DNA from: Paenibacillus lacisoli
Lineage (GTDB): Bacteria > Bacillota > Bacilli > Paenibacillales > Paenibacillaceae
Assembly (NCBI RefSeq): GCF_030580655.1
Contig: NZ_JAUQTB010000001.1
Location: 124,001 to 188,000, forward strand
Direction: 5' to 3'
Length of the DNA stretch: 64,000 nt
Made by a program: the position numbers and the translations under genes. The notes below the pieces were generated by a model that was not told where the DNA came from, made no database searches, and was given only the letters and a program-made list of their open reading frames with translations. Shown piece after piece: positions 26,172 to 34,809 of the stretch (position 1 is the stretch's first letter; each line of letters starts with the position of its first letter).

Positions 26172-29100
26172 TTAAGCCTTGTCTACATTAAAGTATTTGG
26201 CCTGAGGATGACTGAACACCATTGCGGAGACCGAAGCTTCCGGCTCCATCATAAAACCCTCGGTCAGCTCAACGCCAATATCTTCAGGCTTCATCAGCTT
26301 GAAGAGCGGCGCCTGATCCTCCAGATCCGGACAAGCCGGATATCCGAATGATACGCGAATACCCTGGTAGCGGGCACCGTGACGCTGTTTCATGGTCATC
26401 TCGTGAGGGTCCGGGAATCCCCAGCTGTCGCGCATCATATGATGAACACGCTCGGCCAGACCTTCTGCAGTCTCCAAAGCCACTGCTTGCAGCACATGTG
26501 AACGCAGATAGTCACCCTGGTCCTTCCACTGTGCAGACAACTTCTGTACACCGTGACCTGCCGTTACTACCATGAACCCAACATAATCCATTATACCGGA
26601 TTCGACAGGTTTAAGGAAATCAGCGAGGCAAAGGAATGGCTCAACCTGCTGGCGCGGGAAGGTGAACGTATGAAGTATCTTGGAATGATCCTCTGGATCA
26701 TATACTAGAATATCGTTGCCACGTCCTTGTGCCGGGAAGAAGCGATACATCGCGTGAGCCTGGATAATCCCTTCATCCACCGCTTCCTTAAAAATCTGGT
26801 CAACCGTTTCCTTAAGTGCCGTCGCTTTGGCATCTCCTGACGCGAGCAGCTGTTCTACAGAACCTCTGAGTCCTAGGTGGTGGCCCAGCAGCATCTGCAT
26901 ATTTACATATGGAATAATATGGTTAATAGGATAACTGCGCAGAACATGGCGCTCCAGGTCAGGAGGCTGATATACCGGAACATCTGTTGCGATATTGGAT
27001 CGTTCCACGCGCGTAAGCTCAGGGAGTACACGCACCTCTGTGGCAACGCCGCCTTCTGCTTCCGCTTCGGCAACCATGTCCTGCTGCATCTTTTGTCTTG
27101 AGGCTGGATCCATCAGCTTATTAGCAATATCCAGTCCATCCATGGCGTCCTTCGCGTATACGACCATCCCGTTATATTCCGGCCGGATCCTGTTTTTGGT
27201 GAATTTGCGGGTAAGAGCAGCACCACCTACCATAATTGGAACGTCTATACCGGCTGTGCGCAGATCCTGAGCAGTCAGCACCATCTGCTGTGCTGATTTA
27301 ACCAGCAGACCAGAGAGACCGATCGCATCGACTTTTTGTTCCCGGTAAGCTTCAATAATCTTTTCTGGTGGTACTTTTATACCCAAATTAACGATCTGGT
27401 AACCATTATTGCTGAGGATGATTTCGACCAGGTTTTTACCGATATCGTGAACATCACCCTTCACGGTTGCCAGCATAATTTTACCTTTAACCGCGCTCTC
27501 GTTCTTCTCCATAAAGGGTTCCAGATAAGCTACAGAAGCCTTCATCACTTCAGCGCTCTGAAGAACCTCGGCCACAATAAGTTCGTTGTTGTTAAACAGC
27601 CTGCCGACCTCTTCCATCCCTTTCATCAACGGACCGTTGATAATTTCAAGAGGACCATATTGGGCCAAAGCCAGCTCCAGATCCGGGATCAACCCTTCTT
27701 TCGTGCCTTCAACTACATAAGATGCAAGGCGCTCTTCCAGACTCAGGTTCGAGATGATTTCTTTTTTCTCTACCTTTTTGTTTCTGAATGCCGCTACAAA
27801 AGCTGCGAGCGTTTCATCATTCGTTTCATAAATCAGCTGTTCAGCCAGTCTGCGCTCTTCTGCAGGAATGGAAGCATACCGTTCAAGTTTCTCCGTATTG
27901 ACGATTGCGTAGTCCAGGCCGGCCTTAGTACATTCATACAGGAAGACCGAATTCAATACTTCACGCCCGGCTTCAGGCAGGCCGAAGGACACGTTGCTAA
28001 TTCCCAGAATCGTATGACATTCCGGCATTGCCTGCTTGATGAGTCGTATACCTTCGATGGTTTCCTTGGCAGAACCAATATACTGTTCATCCCCTGTGCC
28101 TACCGGGAATACCAGTGTATCAAAAATGATATCTTCTGCTTTTAATCCATACTTGTTCACAAGGAGATCGTAGGATCTTGTGGCTACTTCGAGCTTGCCT
28201 TCTCTGCTGATGGCTTGTCCGGTCTCGTCAATCGTCCCTACGACAACAGCTGCTCCATATTTATGGATTAGCGGTACAACCTGCTCAAACTTCTCTTCGC
28301 CATCTTCAAGGTTAATGGAGTTAATGATCGCTTTGCCCTGGGAATACTGGAGGGCCCTATCAATAACTTTGGCATCCGTTGTATCTATCATCAGAGGTAC
28401 TTTGACCTTCTTCACCACAAGCTCCAGAAACTTTTCCATATCCTCGGTCTCTTCACGGTCCGGGTCCTGAACACAGACGTCAATAACATGAGCGCCGTTC
28501 TTGACCTGAGCACGGGCTATCTCAGAAGCTTCTTCGTATTTACCTTCTACGATCAGGCGTTTAAACTTACGTGAGCCCAATACGTTAGTACGCTCTCCAA
28601 CCATATAAGGGCGATTCTCTTGTTCAATATATACGGGTTCAATCCCTGATAAAGCCGGCGCGTGGGTACCCGCTACTTCTCTAGGCTTATACTGACTCAT
28701 CGTTTCTGCCATAGCACGGATATGCTCAGGTGTTGTTCCGCAGCAGCCCCCGGCAATGTTCAACCAGCCCTGCTGTGCAAAAGCACCCAGCTTTTGCGCC
28801 AGAGATTCCGGAGATTCATGATAATGCCCGTTCTCATCGGGCAGACCGGCGTTAGGATAACAGCTGATCGCAGCCTTGGATATTGTGGACAGAGACCGGA
28901 TATGATCACGCATAAACTCTGGTCCCGTGGCACAGTTCAATCCAATGGAGATCGGATTAAGATGTTCAAGAGAAATATAGAAAGATTCAATATTTTGACC
29001 TGCCAGCGTAGTTCCCATTGGTTCAATCGTGCCGGAAATCATTAATGGAAGCTTCACACCGCTCTTCTCATATGCTTGGCTGATACCAATACTGCCCGCT

Positions 29101-29612
29101 TTTACATTCAAAGTATCCTGAGAAGTCTCAAGCAGCAGCAGATCAACACCACCCTCAATGAGCGCCAGTGCTTGTTCTTCATAACTTTCCACCAGTTCGG
29201 CAAAAGTTACTCCGCCGGTAACCGACAGAGTTTTCGTCGTAGGACCCATTGCACCAACAACATAACGCGGATGTTCAGCCGTACTGTATTTCTCAACCGC
29301 ATCCCGAGCCAGACGCGCGGCTGCAAGATTAACTTCACGTGCTTTGCCAGCAATATCGTATTCAGCCAGAACGACCGATGTTGCTCCAAACGTGTTAGTC
29401 TCGATCAGGTCTGCCCCTGCCTCCAAATATTTCTCGTGAATGGTACGAATTAATTCCGGGCGAGTTAAGACCAGAATCTCGTTGCATCCATCCAAATCTT
29501 CTCCGCCAAAATCGTCGGGAGTCAAGTTCTCCTGCTGAATCATCGTCCCCATGGCACCATCGAGGATCAAAATTCGTTGCTGCATTGCAATCTCCATGCT
29601 AGGCCTATTCAA
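26172..29612 (-). CDS. metH: cobalamin-dependent methionine synthase
   Basis: Transfers methyl from methyltetrahydrofolate to homocysteine through cobalamin. The 1,146-residue protein has all four modules in order: homocysteine domain (about 10-310; zinc Cys in LNCATG and GGCCGTTP), pterin domain (about 330-590; RTNVLGSRKF), cap and B12 domain (about 630-860; axial His in GDVHDIGKN, then GLSGLLVKS and VGGAALT), and the SAM reactivation domain (about 890-1146; AEGLAERVH, GIRVSFGYPACPD). The start is TTG at 29612, eight bases after GGGAGG. No cobalamin or SAM riboswitch is visible upstream. Confidence 0.97.
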   Translation of the reverse strand: MNRPSMEIAMQQRILILDGAMGTMIQQENLTPDDFGGEDLDGCNEILVLTRPELIRTIHEKYLEAGADLIETNTFGATSVVLAEYDIAGKAREVNLAAARLARDAVEKYSTAEHPRYVVGAMGPTTKTLSVTGGVTFAELVESYEEQALALIEGGVDLLLLETSQDTLNVKAGSIGISQAYEKSGVKLPLMISGTIEPMGTTLAGQNIESFYISLEHLNPISIGLNCATGPEFMRDHIRSLSTISKAAISCYPNAGLPDENGHYHESPESLAQKLGAFAQQGWLNIAGGCCGTTPEHIRAMAETMSQYKPREVAGTHAPALSGIEPVYIEQENRPYMVGERTNVLGSRKFKRLIVEGKYEEASEIARAQVKNGAHVIDVCVQDPDREETEDMEKFLELVVKKVKVPLMIDTTDAKVIDRALQYSQGKAIINSINLEDGEEKFEQVVPLIHKYGAAVVVGTIDETGQAISREGKLEVATRSYDLLVNKYGLKAEDIIFDTLVFPVGTGDEQYIGSAKETIEGIRLIKQAMPECHTILGISNVSFGLPEAGREVLNSVFLYECTKAGLDYAIVNTEKLERYASIPAEERRLAEQLIYETNDETLAAFVAAFRNKKVEKKEIISNLSLEERLASYVVEGTKEGLIPDLELALAQYGPLEIINGPLMKGMEEVGRLFNNNELIVAEVLQSAEVMKASVAYLEPFMEKNESAVKGKIMLATVKGDVHDIGKNLVEIILSNNGYQIVNLGIKVPPEKIIEAYREQKVDAIGLSGLLVKSAQQMVLTAQDLRTAGIDVPIMVGGAALTRKFTKNRIRPEYNGMVVYAKDAMDGLDIANKLMDPASRQKMQQDMVAEAEAEGGVATEVRVLPELTRVERSNIATDVPVYQPPDLERHVLRSYPINHIIPYVNMQMLLGHHLGLRGSVEQLLASGDAKATALKETVDQIFKEAVDEGIIQAHAMYRFFPAQGRGNDILVYDPEDHSKILHTFTFPRQQVEPFLCLADFLKPVESGIMDYVGFMVVTAGHGVQKLSAQWKDQGDYLRSHVLQAVALETAEGLAERVHHMMRDSWGFPDPHEMTMKQRHGARYQGIRVSFGYPACPDLEDQAPLFKLMKPEDIGVELTEGFMMEPEASVSAMVFSHPQAKYFNVDKA

Positions 29613-29736
29613 TGTGTTATCCCTCCCGTAAAACGTTAAATCTTAGTGTATCAGAAACCTTTTCATTGTGGAAGAATGCTTTTTCAGGCCTTGGCTATAG
29701 GCTTTAGCTATAGTGAGTTATATGTTTTCCCATAAC

Positions 29737-29765
29737 AAAACCGCCTAACCTTAAAGGCTAGGCGG
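29737..29765 (-). terminator. terminator after the HAD hydrolase gene
   Basis: Stem CCGCCTA-CC/GG-TAGGCGG followed by TTTTG on the minus strand, just past the stop at 29778. Confidence 0.82.
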
Positions 29766-29777
29766 CTGTCGATGTGA

Positions 29778-30572
29778 TCAGGCAATGGAATCAATAATAC
29801 CGGTAATTTCAGATAAATGTTTGATATGAGAGTCGGGCTGGATGGAACCATCCAGTTCGCGGCTGTTGCGGTTAACCCAAATGGCGTGAATACCTGATGC
29901 CAGAGCACCCTTAATATCGGTCGATAACTTGTCACCTACCATGACAGCTTCCTGCGGGGCAACATTAAGCAGTTCCAGGGCATGTGCGAAAATTGAAGGA
30001 TCTGGCTTCCCTTTGCCGAAGGTGCCTGAGATAACAACATGGTCAAAATACGGCTCTAAATCCGGAACACCGTCCAGCTTCTCTTTCTGCAGGGCCGGAC
30101 AGCCATTCGTTAACAGCAGCAGTTTGTAGTCTTTTTTGAGTTCTTTTAACACTTCAAATGTTTCTTCATAGACATGCGGACGCTCACGGCGCTCTATAGC
30201 AAATCGTTCAGCCAATCGGCTGGCGAGCTCAGCATTCTGGATTCCAACTCGCTCTAGTCCCCTACGCCAGGACTCCTGACGGTATATAGGAGCGAGCTGT
30301 TCCAATTCACGGAATTCCGGCTGGTGCCCGGCTGTAAAGTTAGACCACAAGCCCTCAAACGGATTAATGCCAATCATTTTAGTGAACGGATAAGTCTCAT
30401 AGGATTCATATAAATCCCGTGCTTCGCGGCGGACTGCATCTTCCAGCCTGGCCGGATCAATACCTGTCTCGATAAAAGCTGTCTGGCAGGTAGCGGCGAA
30501 TGCTTCTTCTACACTGCGTTCATCCCATAAAAGTGTATCATCCAGATCGAAAAGTACAGCTTGAATCGTCAT
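29778..30572 (-). CDS. HAD-family hydrolase (YjjG/YfnB type)
   Basis: A 264-residue HAD hydrolase: nucleophile Asp in VLFDLDDTLLWD, LLLTNGCPALQ (motif II), GKGKPDPSIF (motif III Lys), VMVGDKLSTDIKGA (motif IV). The cap is the helical C1 type. Relatives are house-cleaning nucleotidases or sugar phosphatases; the substrate is not readable. The ATG at 30572 is chosen because GAGGAGAG sits against the upstream ATG at 30581 but about 9 bases from this one. Confidence 0.87.
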   Translation of the reverse strand: MTIQAVLFDLDDTLLWDERSVEEAFAATCQTAFIETGIDPARLEDAVRREARDLYESYETYPFTKMIGINPFEGLWSNFTAGHQPEFRELEQLAPIYRQESWRRGLERVGIQNAELASRLAERFAIERRERPHVYEETFEVLKELKKDYKLLLLTNGCPALQKEKLDGVPDLEPYFDHVVISGTFGKGKPDPSIFAHALELLNVAPQEAVMVGDKLSTDIKGALASGIHAIWVNRNSRELDGSIQPDSHIKHLSEITGIIDSIA

Positions 30573-30693
30573 AACGGCCATCTCTCCTCACTCAATAAGA
30601 AAATGTGTGGTCTCACTTAATTAACGGCTTCTGAACTGAACGCTGCTATGCTGAGGGCAGACTTATCACAAAGATTAACTAAACCTATATGTT

Positions 30694-31209
30694 TTACTTT
30701 TCTTCACGCTCAAAAGGAATCTGATTCTCCTTGGCGAATTTCTCCAGGCGCTCTGACATTGCTGAAATATCGTAACGGTTCAATGTGCGGCTGAATCCCC
30801 AGTTTGACTTTTTGCCTTCACTCTCGATAAAGATGTAGCCGCGCTGTACCTTGATGCTCTTGATCATGTCTGCGCTCATCGAGCGTTCACGTCCACTTTT
30901 AAGGGTATATACCGTCTTCTTGCCTACCTTAAGGTAAGGACGGCGGAAATAGAAAATGACCCCGAGCAGCAAATAGAGCACGAATACAAACCAGTCCATT
31001 GGTTTCATTCCCGCTTTGGTTACGAACAAGGATAAAAGCAGGTAGAACACGGCTAGGAATGCCAGCAGGGCGGGGGCGGTAATGCTTCTACCCCTAAACA
31101 AGTCAGCACTCTCACTGTTATTGCCAAGCGTTTTTAATCCCTGCTTTTTGCGCTGCTGATTCAGCTGATTCGTATTTTTTCGTACTTTTCGTTCAAAAGA
31201 ACGTGCCAT
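30694..31209 (-). CDS. unknown two-helix membrane protein
   Basis: Not recognised. The 171-residue protein has a very basic N-terminus (FERKVRKNTNQLNQQRKKQ), two hydrophobic helices (about 47-64 and 71-88), and a soluble C-terminal part with alternating strands (VYTLKSGRERSM, IKSIKVQRGYIFIES) that could be a small PH-like domain. The basic N-terminus might bind nucleic acid or ribosomes. It stands alone between the HAD gene and the SOS locus. Confidence 0.75.
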   Translation of the reverse strand: MARSFERKVRKNTNQLNQQRKKQGLKTLGNNSESADLFRGRSITAPALLAFLAVFYLLLSLFVTKAGMKPMDWFVFVLYLLLGVIFYFRRPYLKVGKKTVYTLKSGRERSMSADMIKSIKVQRGYIFIESEGKKSNWGFSRTLNRYDISAMSERLEKFAKENQIPFEREEK

Positions 31210-31245
31210 GAAAATTCCCCTCTACTTCATAAATTAGCCTGAAAC

Positions 31246-31281
31246 GACTCCCATACTGCAAAAGACTCCCATACTGCAAAA
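31246..31281. repeat. perfect 18-bp tandem duplication
   Basis: The unit GACTCCCATACTGCAAAA occurs twice with no gap, about 40 bases upstream of the unknown membrane protein gene. It looks like a recent slippage duplication. Confidence 0.9.
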
Positions 31282-31363
31282 TACGTTAAGCTGTTCTTGC
31301 TGCTGCCAGGGCAAGCATTATGTAATCCGGAACATATGTTCACGTTTTCACAAGCTTCCCTAG

Positions 31364-31408
31364 AAAAAAAGCCGGCCATAAGGTACATATCCTTATGACA
31401 TTCGGCTT
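31364..31408 (-). terminator. terminator after the DUF896 gene
   Basis: Long stem with arms AAGCCG...CATAAGG and CCTTATG...CGGCTT, followed by seven T's on the minus strand. Confidence 0.85.
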
Positions 31409-31411
31409 GGT

Positions 31412-31618
31412 TTAATGTTTTGGTCCAGACTCATTAGATGATTGATCATCATCGACAATCTCAATAGAATCCAGCTGTTGACGGAAGTTACGGCGGATAT
31501 TGCCCAGGTAAATTTCGCGCAGTTTCCCGCGCTCTACCAGTTCTTCTTCAGTCAATCCTTCATTTTTGGCTTTGCGTGCCAGTTCATTAATTCGTTCTAC
31601 CAGGCTGTCAATATCCAA
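31412..31618 (-). CDS. DUF896 family small protein (YnzC-like)
   Basis: A 68-residue helical protein with the family pattern: VERINELARKAKNEGLTEEE, then RGKLREIYLGNIRRNFRQQLDSIEI. Bacillus YnzC of this family is a small soluble two-helix protein of unknown role in the SOS yneA locus. The start is TTG, eight bases after GGGAGG. The recombinase-type gene yneB that stands between yneA and ynzC in Bacillus is absent. A CTTTGAC-N6-GTCAAAG inverted repeat lies at 31655-31674. Confidence 0.9.
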   Translation of the reverse strand: MDIDSLVERINELARKAKNEGLTEEELVERGKLREIYLGNIRRNFRQQLDSIEIVDDDQSSNESGPKH

Positions 31619-31654
31619 ATCGTGTTCCTCCCATTATATCATTGAGTACATTAA

Positions 31655-31674
31655 CTTTGACATGATCGTCAAAG
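31655..31674. promoter_or_regulatory. inverted repeat upstream of the DUF896 gene
   Basis: Perfect 7-base arms CTTTGAC and GTCAAAG separated by six bases. No factor is assigned; it may be an operator or part of a structured leader. Confidence 0.4.
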
Positions 31675-31754
31675 CTTGTCAAGACAAGGGAAGCAGCTGC
31701 CGCGATGGATCGAGATTTTAGGAGAATAACTACAATAAAAAAATAAAGAAAAAG

Positions 31755-31788
31755 AAAAACCAAGGTCAGGTCTCTCTGCCATGGTCGT
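31755..31788 (-). terminator. terminator after yneA
   Basis: Imperfect stem ACCATGGCAG/CTGACCTTGGT followed by TTTTTC on the minus strand; it separates yneA from the DUF896 gene. Confidence 0.6.
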
Positions 31789-31890
31789 TAGATTACAAGC
31801 ATATTATAAGTAAACAGCAATTAGATTCAAATCTCATAACCGATAATCCACCTGCCCACTCTAATTGATTGCAGAATGATGCAATACTGC

Positions 31891-32253
31891 TTAAAGTTCA
31901 GGCAATACCAGGATCTGGCCGGTTTCAATACTGCTGTCTGTCATACCGCTGGCCATTTTAATAGCTTCAATATACACCCGTGTATCCATAGTCTTCGGTT
32001 TATGGCTTACTGCAATTTCCCATAACGTATCACCCTGCTCTACGACAATCTGCTGACCTGATCCGACCGGTTCAGCACTTCCTGCGAACGCTTTGATTAC
32101 TCCACTGCACGTAATTCCTACAACGATGAGCAGAGCAATAATTTTAAGGCATAACGATCCGTTCGATTTCAGGCTTACCATTTTTTTAGGTTCACTTTGT
32201 GTCGAAGTTTCATTCTTATTATAAATACTTTGATATGTACTGTATTTCAGCAT
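31891..32253 (-). CDS. yneA: YneA-type SOS cell-division suppressor (LysM protein)
   Basis: A 120-residue protein with a cytosolic start, one membrane helix (about 35-53), and a C-terminal LysM domain (VVEQGDTLWEIAVSH to GQILVLPEL). In Bacillus, YneA delays septation during DNA damage. Its place divergent to lexA and the perfect SOS box in its promoter support the call. The ATG at 32253 follows GGAGGT by 7 bases; the frame is open further upstream into the operator region but that is not coding. Confidence 0.92.
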   Translation of the reverse strand: MLKYSTYQSIYNKNETSTQSEPKKMVSLKSNGSLCLKIIALLIVVGITCSGVIKAFAGSAEPVGSGQQIVVEQGDTLWEIAVSHKPKTMDTRVYIEAIKMASGMTDSSIETGQILVLPEL

Positions 32254-32296
32254 ATAAGCAACCTCCAAACATTTGTTCTTGTTCTGATCTGAGATC

Positions 32297-32325
32297 AATA
32301 TAACACGAACACACGTTTCGTTCAA
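32297..32325 (-). promoter_or_regulatory. yneA promoter
   Basis: TTGAAC (32325-32320), a 17-base spacer and TATATT (32302-32297) on the minus strand. The SOS box at 32306-32319 fills the spacer, so LexA would block polymerase. Confidence 0.75.
32306..32319. promoter_or_regulatory. SOS box (LexA operator) of yneA
   Basis: CGAACACACGTTTC matches the Gram-positive LexA consensus CGAACRNRYGTTYC at every position. Confidence 0.93.
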
Positions 32326-32334
32326 CTGTTTTTG

Positions 32335-32348
32335 AGAACAATTGTTCG
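32335..32348. promoter_or_regulatory. second, imperfect SOS box in the lexA-yneA intergenic region
   Basis: AGAACAATTGTTCG holds a perfect 12-base palindrome GAACAATTGTTC; it deviates from the LexA consensus at outer bases and one central position. It lies just upstream of the yneA -35. Confidence 0.6.
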
Positions 32349-32499
32349 ATTTGTTTGGCGGCCTCTTCAGCTAAAATCATCTCTTCTTCCATTAATAATG
32401 CGTTTTCTTCCTCTTATATTGCTAACAAGCTGTATATGATGTGAACTATTAATGTGATTAACAAAATACCTGTTTTCGATAATTCCAGCAGCAAAAGTT

Positions 32500-32539
32500 A
32501 GAACTTATGTTTGTACGAACGGGGGTTCTGTGATATAAT
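32500..32539 (+). promoter_or_regulatory. lexA promoter with tandem SOS boxes
   Basis: TTGTAC (32511-32516), a 17-base spacer and TATAAT (32534-32539). The box CGAACGGGGGTTCT (32516-32529) lies in the spacer with two mismatches to the LexA consensus, and a weaker AGAACTTATGTTTG lies at 32500-32513. This fits lexA autorepression with a lower-affinity site than yneA's. Confidence 0.7.
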
Positions 32540-32572
32540 TTTCCCAAACGTTACTAAATGGGGTTGATAGGT

Positions 32573-33199
32573 ATGTCCAAAATATCCAGCCGGCAAGCAG
32601 CCATTCTGGACTTTATTCGCAATGAAGTGCGCCTGAAGGGCTATCCGCCGTCTGTACGTGAGATTGGCGAAGCCGTCGGACTTGCTTCCAGCTCCACGGT
32701 ACACGGTCATTTGGACCGCCTGGAGAAGAAAGGCCTGATCCGCCGGGATCCAACCAAGCCGCGAGCCATCGAACTGCTTGGGCAGGAAGAGTCCGAACAC
32801 GCAGTTATGTTCAGCCACACGGTAGCACGTGTTCCCGTTGTCGGCAAAGTCACTGCGGGTGTTCCGATTACAGCGACGGAGAATATTGAAGATTACTTCC
32901 CACTTCCGCAGCAGTATGTTGGAGAGGACAAGGTGTTCATGCTGTCGGTTGTGGGTGACAGTATGATTGAGGCTGGTATTAATAACGGTGATTATGTTAT
33001 TGTTCGCCAACAACAGACAGCCAACAATGGTGATATCGTTGTAGCGATGACGGAGGAAGATGAAGCAACTGTCAAGACCTTTTACAAGGAGAAAGACCAC
33101 ATTCGTCTTCAGCCAGAGAATCCGACCTATGAACCTCTTCGTCTTACTCACGTAACCATTTTGGGCAAAGTTGTCGGCCTCTTCCGGGACTTCCATTAA
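32573..33199 (+). CDS. lexA: LexA repressor
   Basis: The SOS repressor, 208 residues. The N-terminal winged helix has [12 protein letters not shown] and [25 protein letters not shown]; the self-cleavage site is Ala-Gly in KVTAGVP; the catalytic dyad is Ser in [10 protein letters not shown] and Lys in EATVKTF. RecA filaments trigger its cleavage. The ATG at 32573 is taken over the ATG at 32558, because the only purine-rich ribosome site (GGGG...AGG) lies between them. A strong terminator follows. Confidence 0.97.
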   Translation: MSKISSRQAAILDFIRNEVRLKGYPPSVREIGEAVGLASSSTVHGHLDRLEKKGLIRRDPTKPRAIELLGQEESEHAVMFSHTVARVPVVGKVTAGVPITATENIEDYFPLPQQYVGEDKVFMLSVVGDSMIEAGINNGDYVIVRQQQTANNGDIVVAMTEEDEATVKTFYKEKDHIRLQPENPTYEPLRLTHVTILGKVVGLFRDFH

Positions 33200-33212
33200 T
33201 TTTCATCTTAAG

Positions 33213-33258
33213 AATGGATAGGATGTCAGCGCTATCGCTGATGCCCTATCCATTTTTG
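33213..33258 (+). terminator. terminator after lexA
   Basis: Outer stem AATGGATAGG/CCTATCCATT with inner CAGCG/CGCTG, followed by T's. Confidence 0.85.
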
Positions 33259-33319
33259 TTAACACGATTCATTGTTAATTATCTAAAATGAAAATTTGAT
33301 AGTGCCTCACCTGGCACAA

Positions 33320-33356
33320 CAAAAAGCCGCACAGATACATTACCCGTGCAGCTTTT
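33320..33356 (-). terminator. terminator after the YxjG/H-like gene
   Basis: Stem AAAGCTGCACGG/CTGTGCGGCTTT (with mismatch) followed by TTTTTG on the minus strand. Confidence 0.8.
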
Positions 33357-33384
33357 CGCCTCTATGTTTACGATTAATGTGTAG

Positions 33385-34524
33385 CTACTCCCAAATTTCT
33401 TCGGCTATTTCCTTTATAAAAGCTAGCTTTCTCCATTGCTGCTCCTCTGTCAGATGGTTCCCTTCTTCTGTAGAAGCGAAGCCGCATTGCGGGCTTAAAC
33501 AGATTCGATTCAGGTCAACGTATTGTTTTGCCTCCTCAATACGTTTCAGAATATCTTCTTTGTTCTCTAGCTCACCAAGTTTGGAAGAGAACAGGCCCAG
33601 CACCACCTGCTGATTGTCCTTCAGAAAGCGAAGCGGCTTGAAATCACCTGCTCGGTCCGTGTCGAACTCTAGATAATATCCCGAGTAATTATCGATGCTC
33701 AAAAGTGTCTCCGCGATCGGCTCGTATCCCCCGCCAACACCGGCATAAGTCGAAACGTAATTCCCTCGGCACACATGTGTGGTAACTACAAGATCATCAG
33801 GCAGACCAGATACTACCTCCTCATTTAATTTTGCCAGTTCATTGGCATATTCTTCTATATTCACTCCCGCCTGCTCCATTAGGGTCATGAACTGTTTATC
33901 GCACAATGCTCCCCATGTGCAATCATCCATTTGAAGGCTGCGGCATCCTGCATCATACAAGGCTTCTATAAACCCTTTATAAGCGATTGCAATGTCTCTG
34001 ACAAGCTCCTGCCGCTCCGGATAGATCGCTTTGGTACTTTCCTGATTTTCTGCCCGGTCCAGCTCAAACAGGAATTGCGCAGCTGCAGGGATCGATTGGC
34101 GGGCCACTACATTCCCACCTGCTGCTTCTTTTAAAAAGGCAAAATGAGAAACAAAAGGATGACTGCTGAAAGTAATCTTGCCGGAAAGGCGTGCTGTTTC
34201 AGGCCGGGACTCTGCTCCGTTAAACTGATAACCACGGTCAAGAATCGTCCGTTCAACGCCATCTAAACCCCAGAAAAAGTCCAGATGCCACCAGGAACGG
34301 CGGAATTCACCATCCGTCACTGCTTGCAGCCCAACCTTTTTTTGCTTTTGTACAAGTTTGACGATTTCCGCGTTCTCGATCTCGCGCAGCTGTTCAGCGT
34401 TTATTTCACCATTGTGGCAGCGAAGTCTGGCTTCTTTTAATACCTGGGAACGCAAGAAGCTGCCAACAATATCGTATCGGTAAGGGGTAACTGTTCTTCT
34501 TTTAGGTTTAATTTGTATAGTCAT
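33385..34524 (-). CDS. cobalamin-independent methionine synthase-like protein (YxjG/YxjH type)
   Basis: A 379-residue single TIM barrel equal to the C-terminal half of MetE. Zinc-ligand motifs are present: THVCRGN with His and Cys, and LSPQCGF with the second Cys; QMDDCTWGAL and EFDTDRAG follow the family. Bacillus YxjG/YxjH of this type take part in sulfur amino acid recycling. In Bacillus these genes lie under S-box riboswitches; no S-box is visible upstream here. An inverted repeat GGTAGA-N8-TCTACC at 34573-34592 is a possible operator. Confidence 0.9.
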   Translation of the reverse strand: MTIQIKPKRRTVTPYRYDIVGSFLRSQVLKEARLRCHNGEINAEQLREIENAEIVKLVQKQKKVGLQAVTDGEFRRSWWHLDFFWGLDGVERTILDRGYQFNGAESRPETARLSGKITFSSHPFVSHFAFLKEAAGGNVVARQSIPAAAQFLFELDRAENQESTKAIYPERQELVRDIAIAYKGFIEALYDAGCRSLQMDDCTWGALCDKQFMTLMEQAGVNIEEYANELAKLNEEVVSGLPDDLVVTTHVCRGNYVSTYAGVGGGYEPIAETLLSIDNYSGYYLEFDTDRAGDFKPLRFLKDNQQVVLGLFSSKLGELENKEDILKRIEEAKQYVDLNRICLSPQCGFASTEEGNHLTEEQQWRKLAFIKEIAEEIWE

Positions 34525-34572
34525 CGATTAATCTCCTCATTTCTTGATGTTGAGTCCAATATAGCATATTAG

Positions 34573-34592
34573 GGTAGATATACCGTTCTACC
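34573..34592. promoter_or_regulatory. inverted repeat upstream of the YxjG/H-like gene
   Basis: GGTAGA and TCTACC arms with eight bases between, about 50 bases before the start codon. No regulator can be named. Confidence 0.3.
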
Positions 34593-34809
34593 AAAGATGT
34601 ATATTGGGCGATAGTTAATGACTATACCTGAGTGGCTATGGATATCAGCGCTGTACATCCACTCACAGTAAATTACAAATACGCTCTATCAATTCTTCAT
34701 AATTGATAAATATTTTACAATAATAACCATGGAATTATATTACTTTTTATATAATTATGTGTTATATTCTATTAGAATTTAAATCTATGATCGAGAAGGA
34801 GCCAAATCT

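Noticed and set aside
27336..28145. 269-codon open frame on the plus strand
   Set aside because: It lies wholly antisense to the pterin and B12 domains of metH, has no ribosome site and no recognisable motif.
29613..29736. Cobalamin or SAM riboswitch before metH
   Set aside because: Neither the B12-box nor the S-box core could be found in the short leader.
31630..31645. TATAAT-like box just before the DUF896 gene
   Set aside because: It would place the transcript start inside the ribosome site, and no -35 lies at the right distance.
32498..33196. 232-codon open frame on the minus strand
   Set aside because: It is antisense to lexA and ends in the lexA operator; lexA is certain.
34525..34809. 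S-box riboswitch before the YxjG/H-like gene
   Set aside because: The conserved S-box segments are absent; only a short inverted repeat is present.
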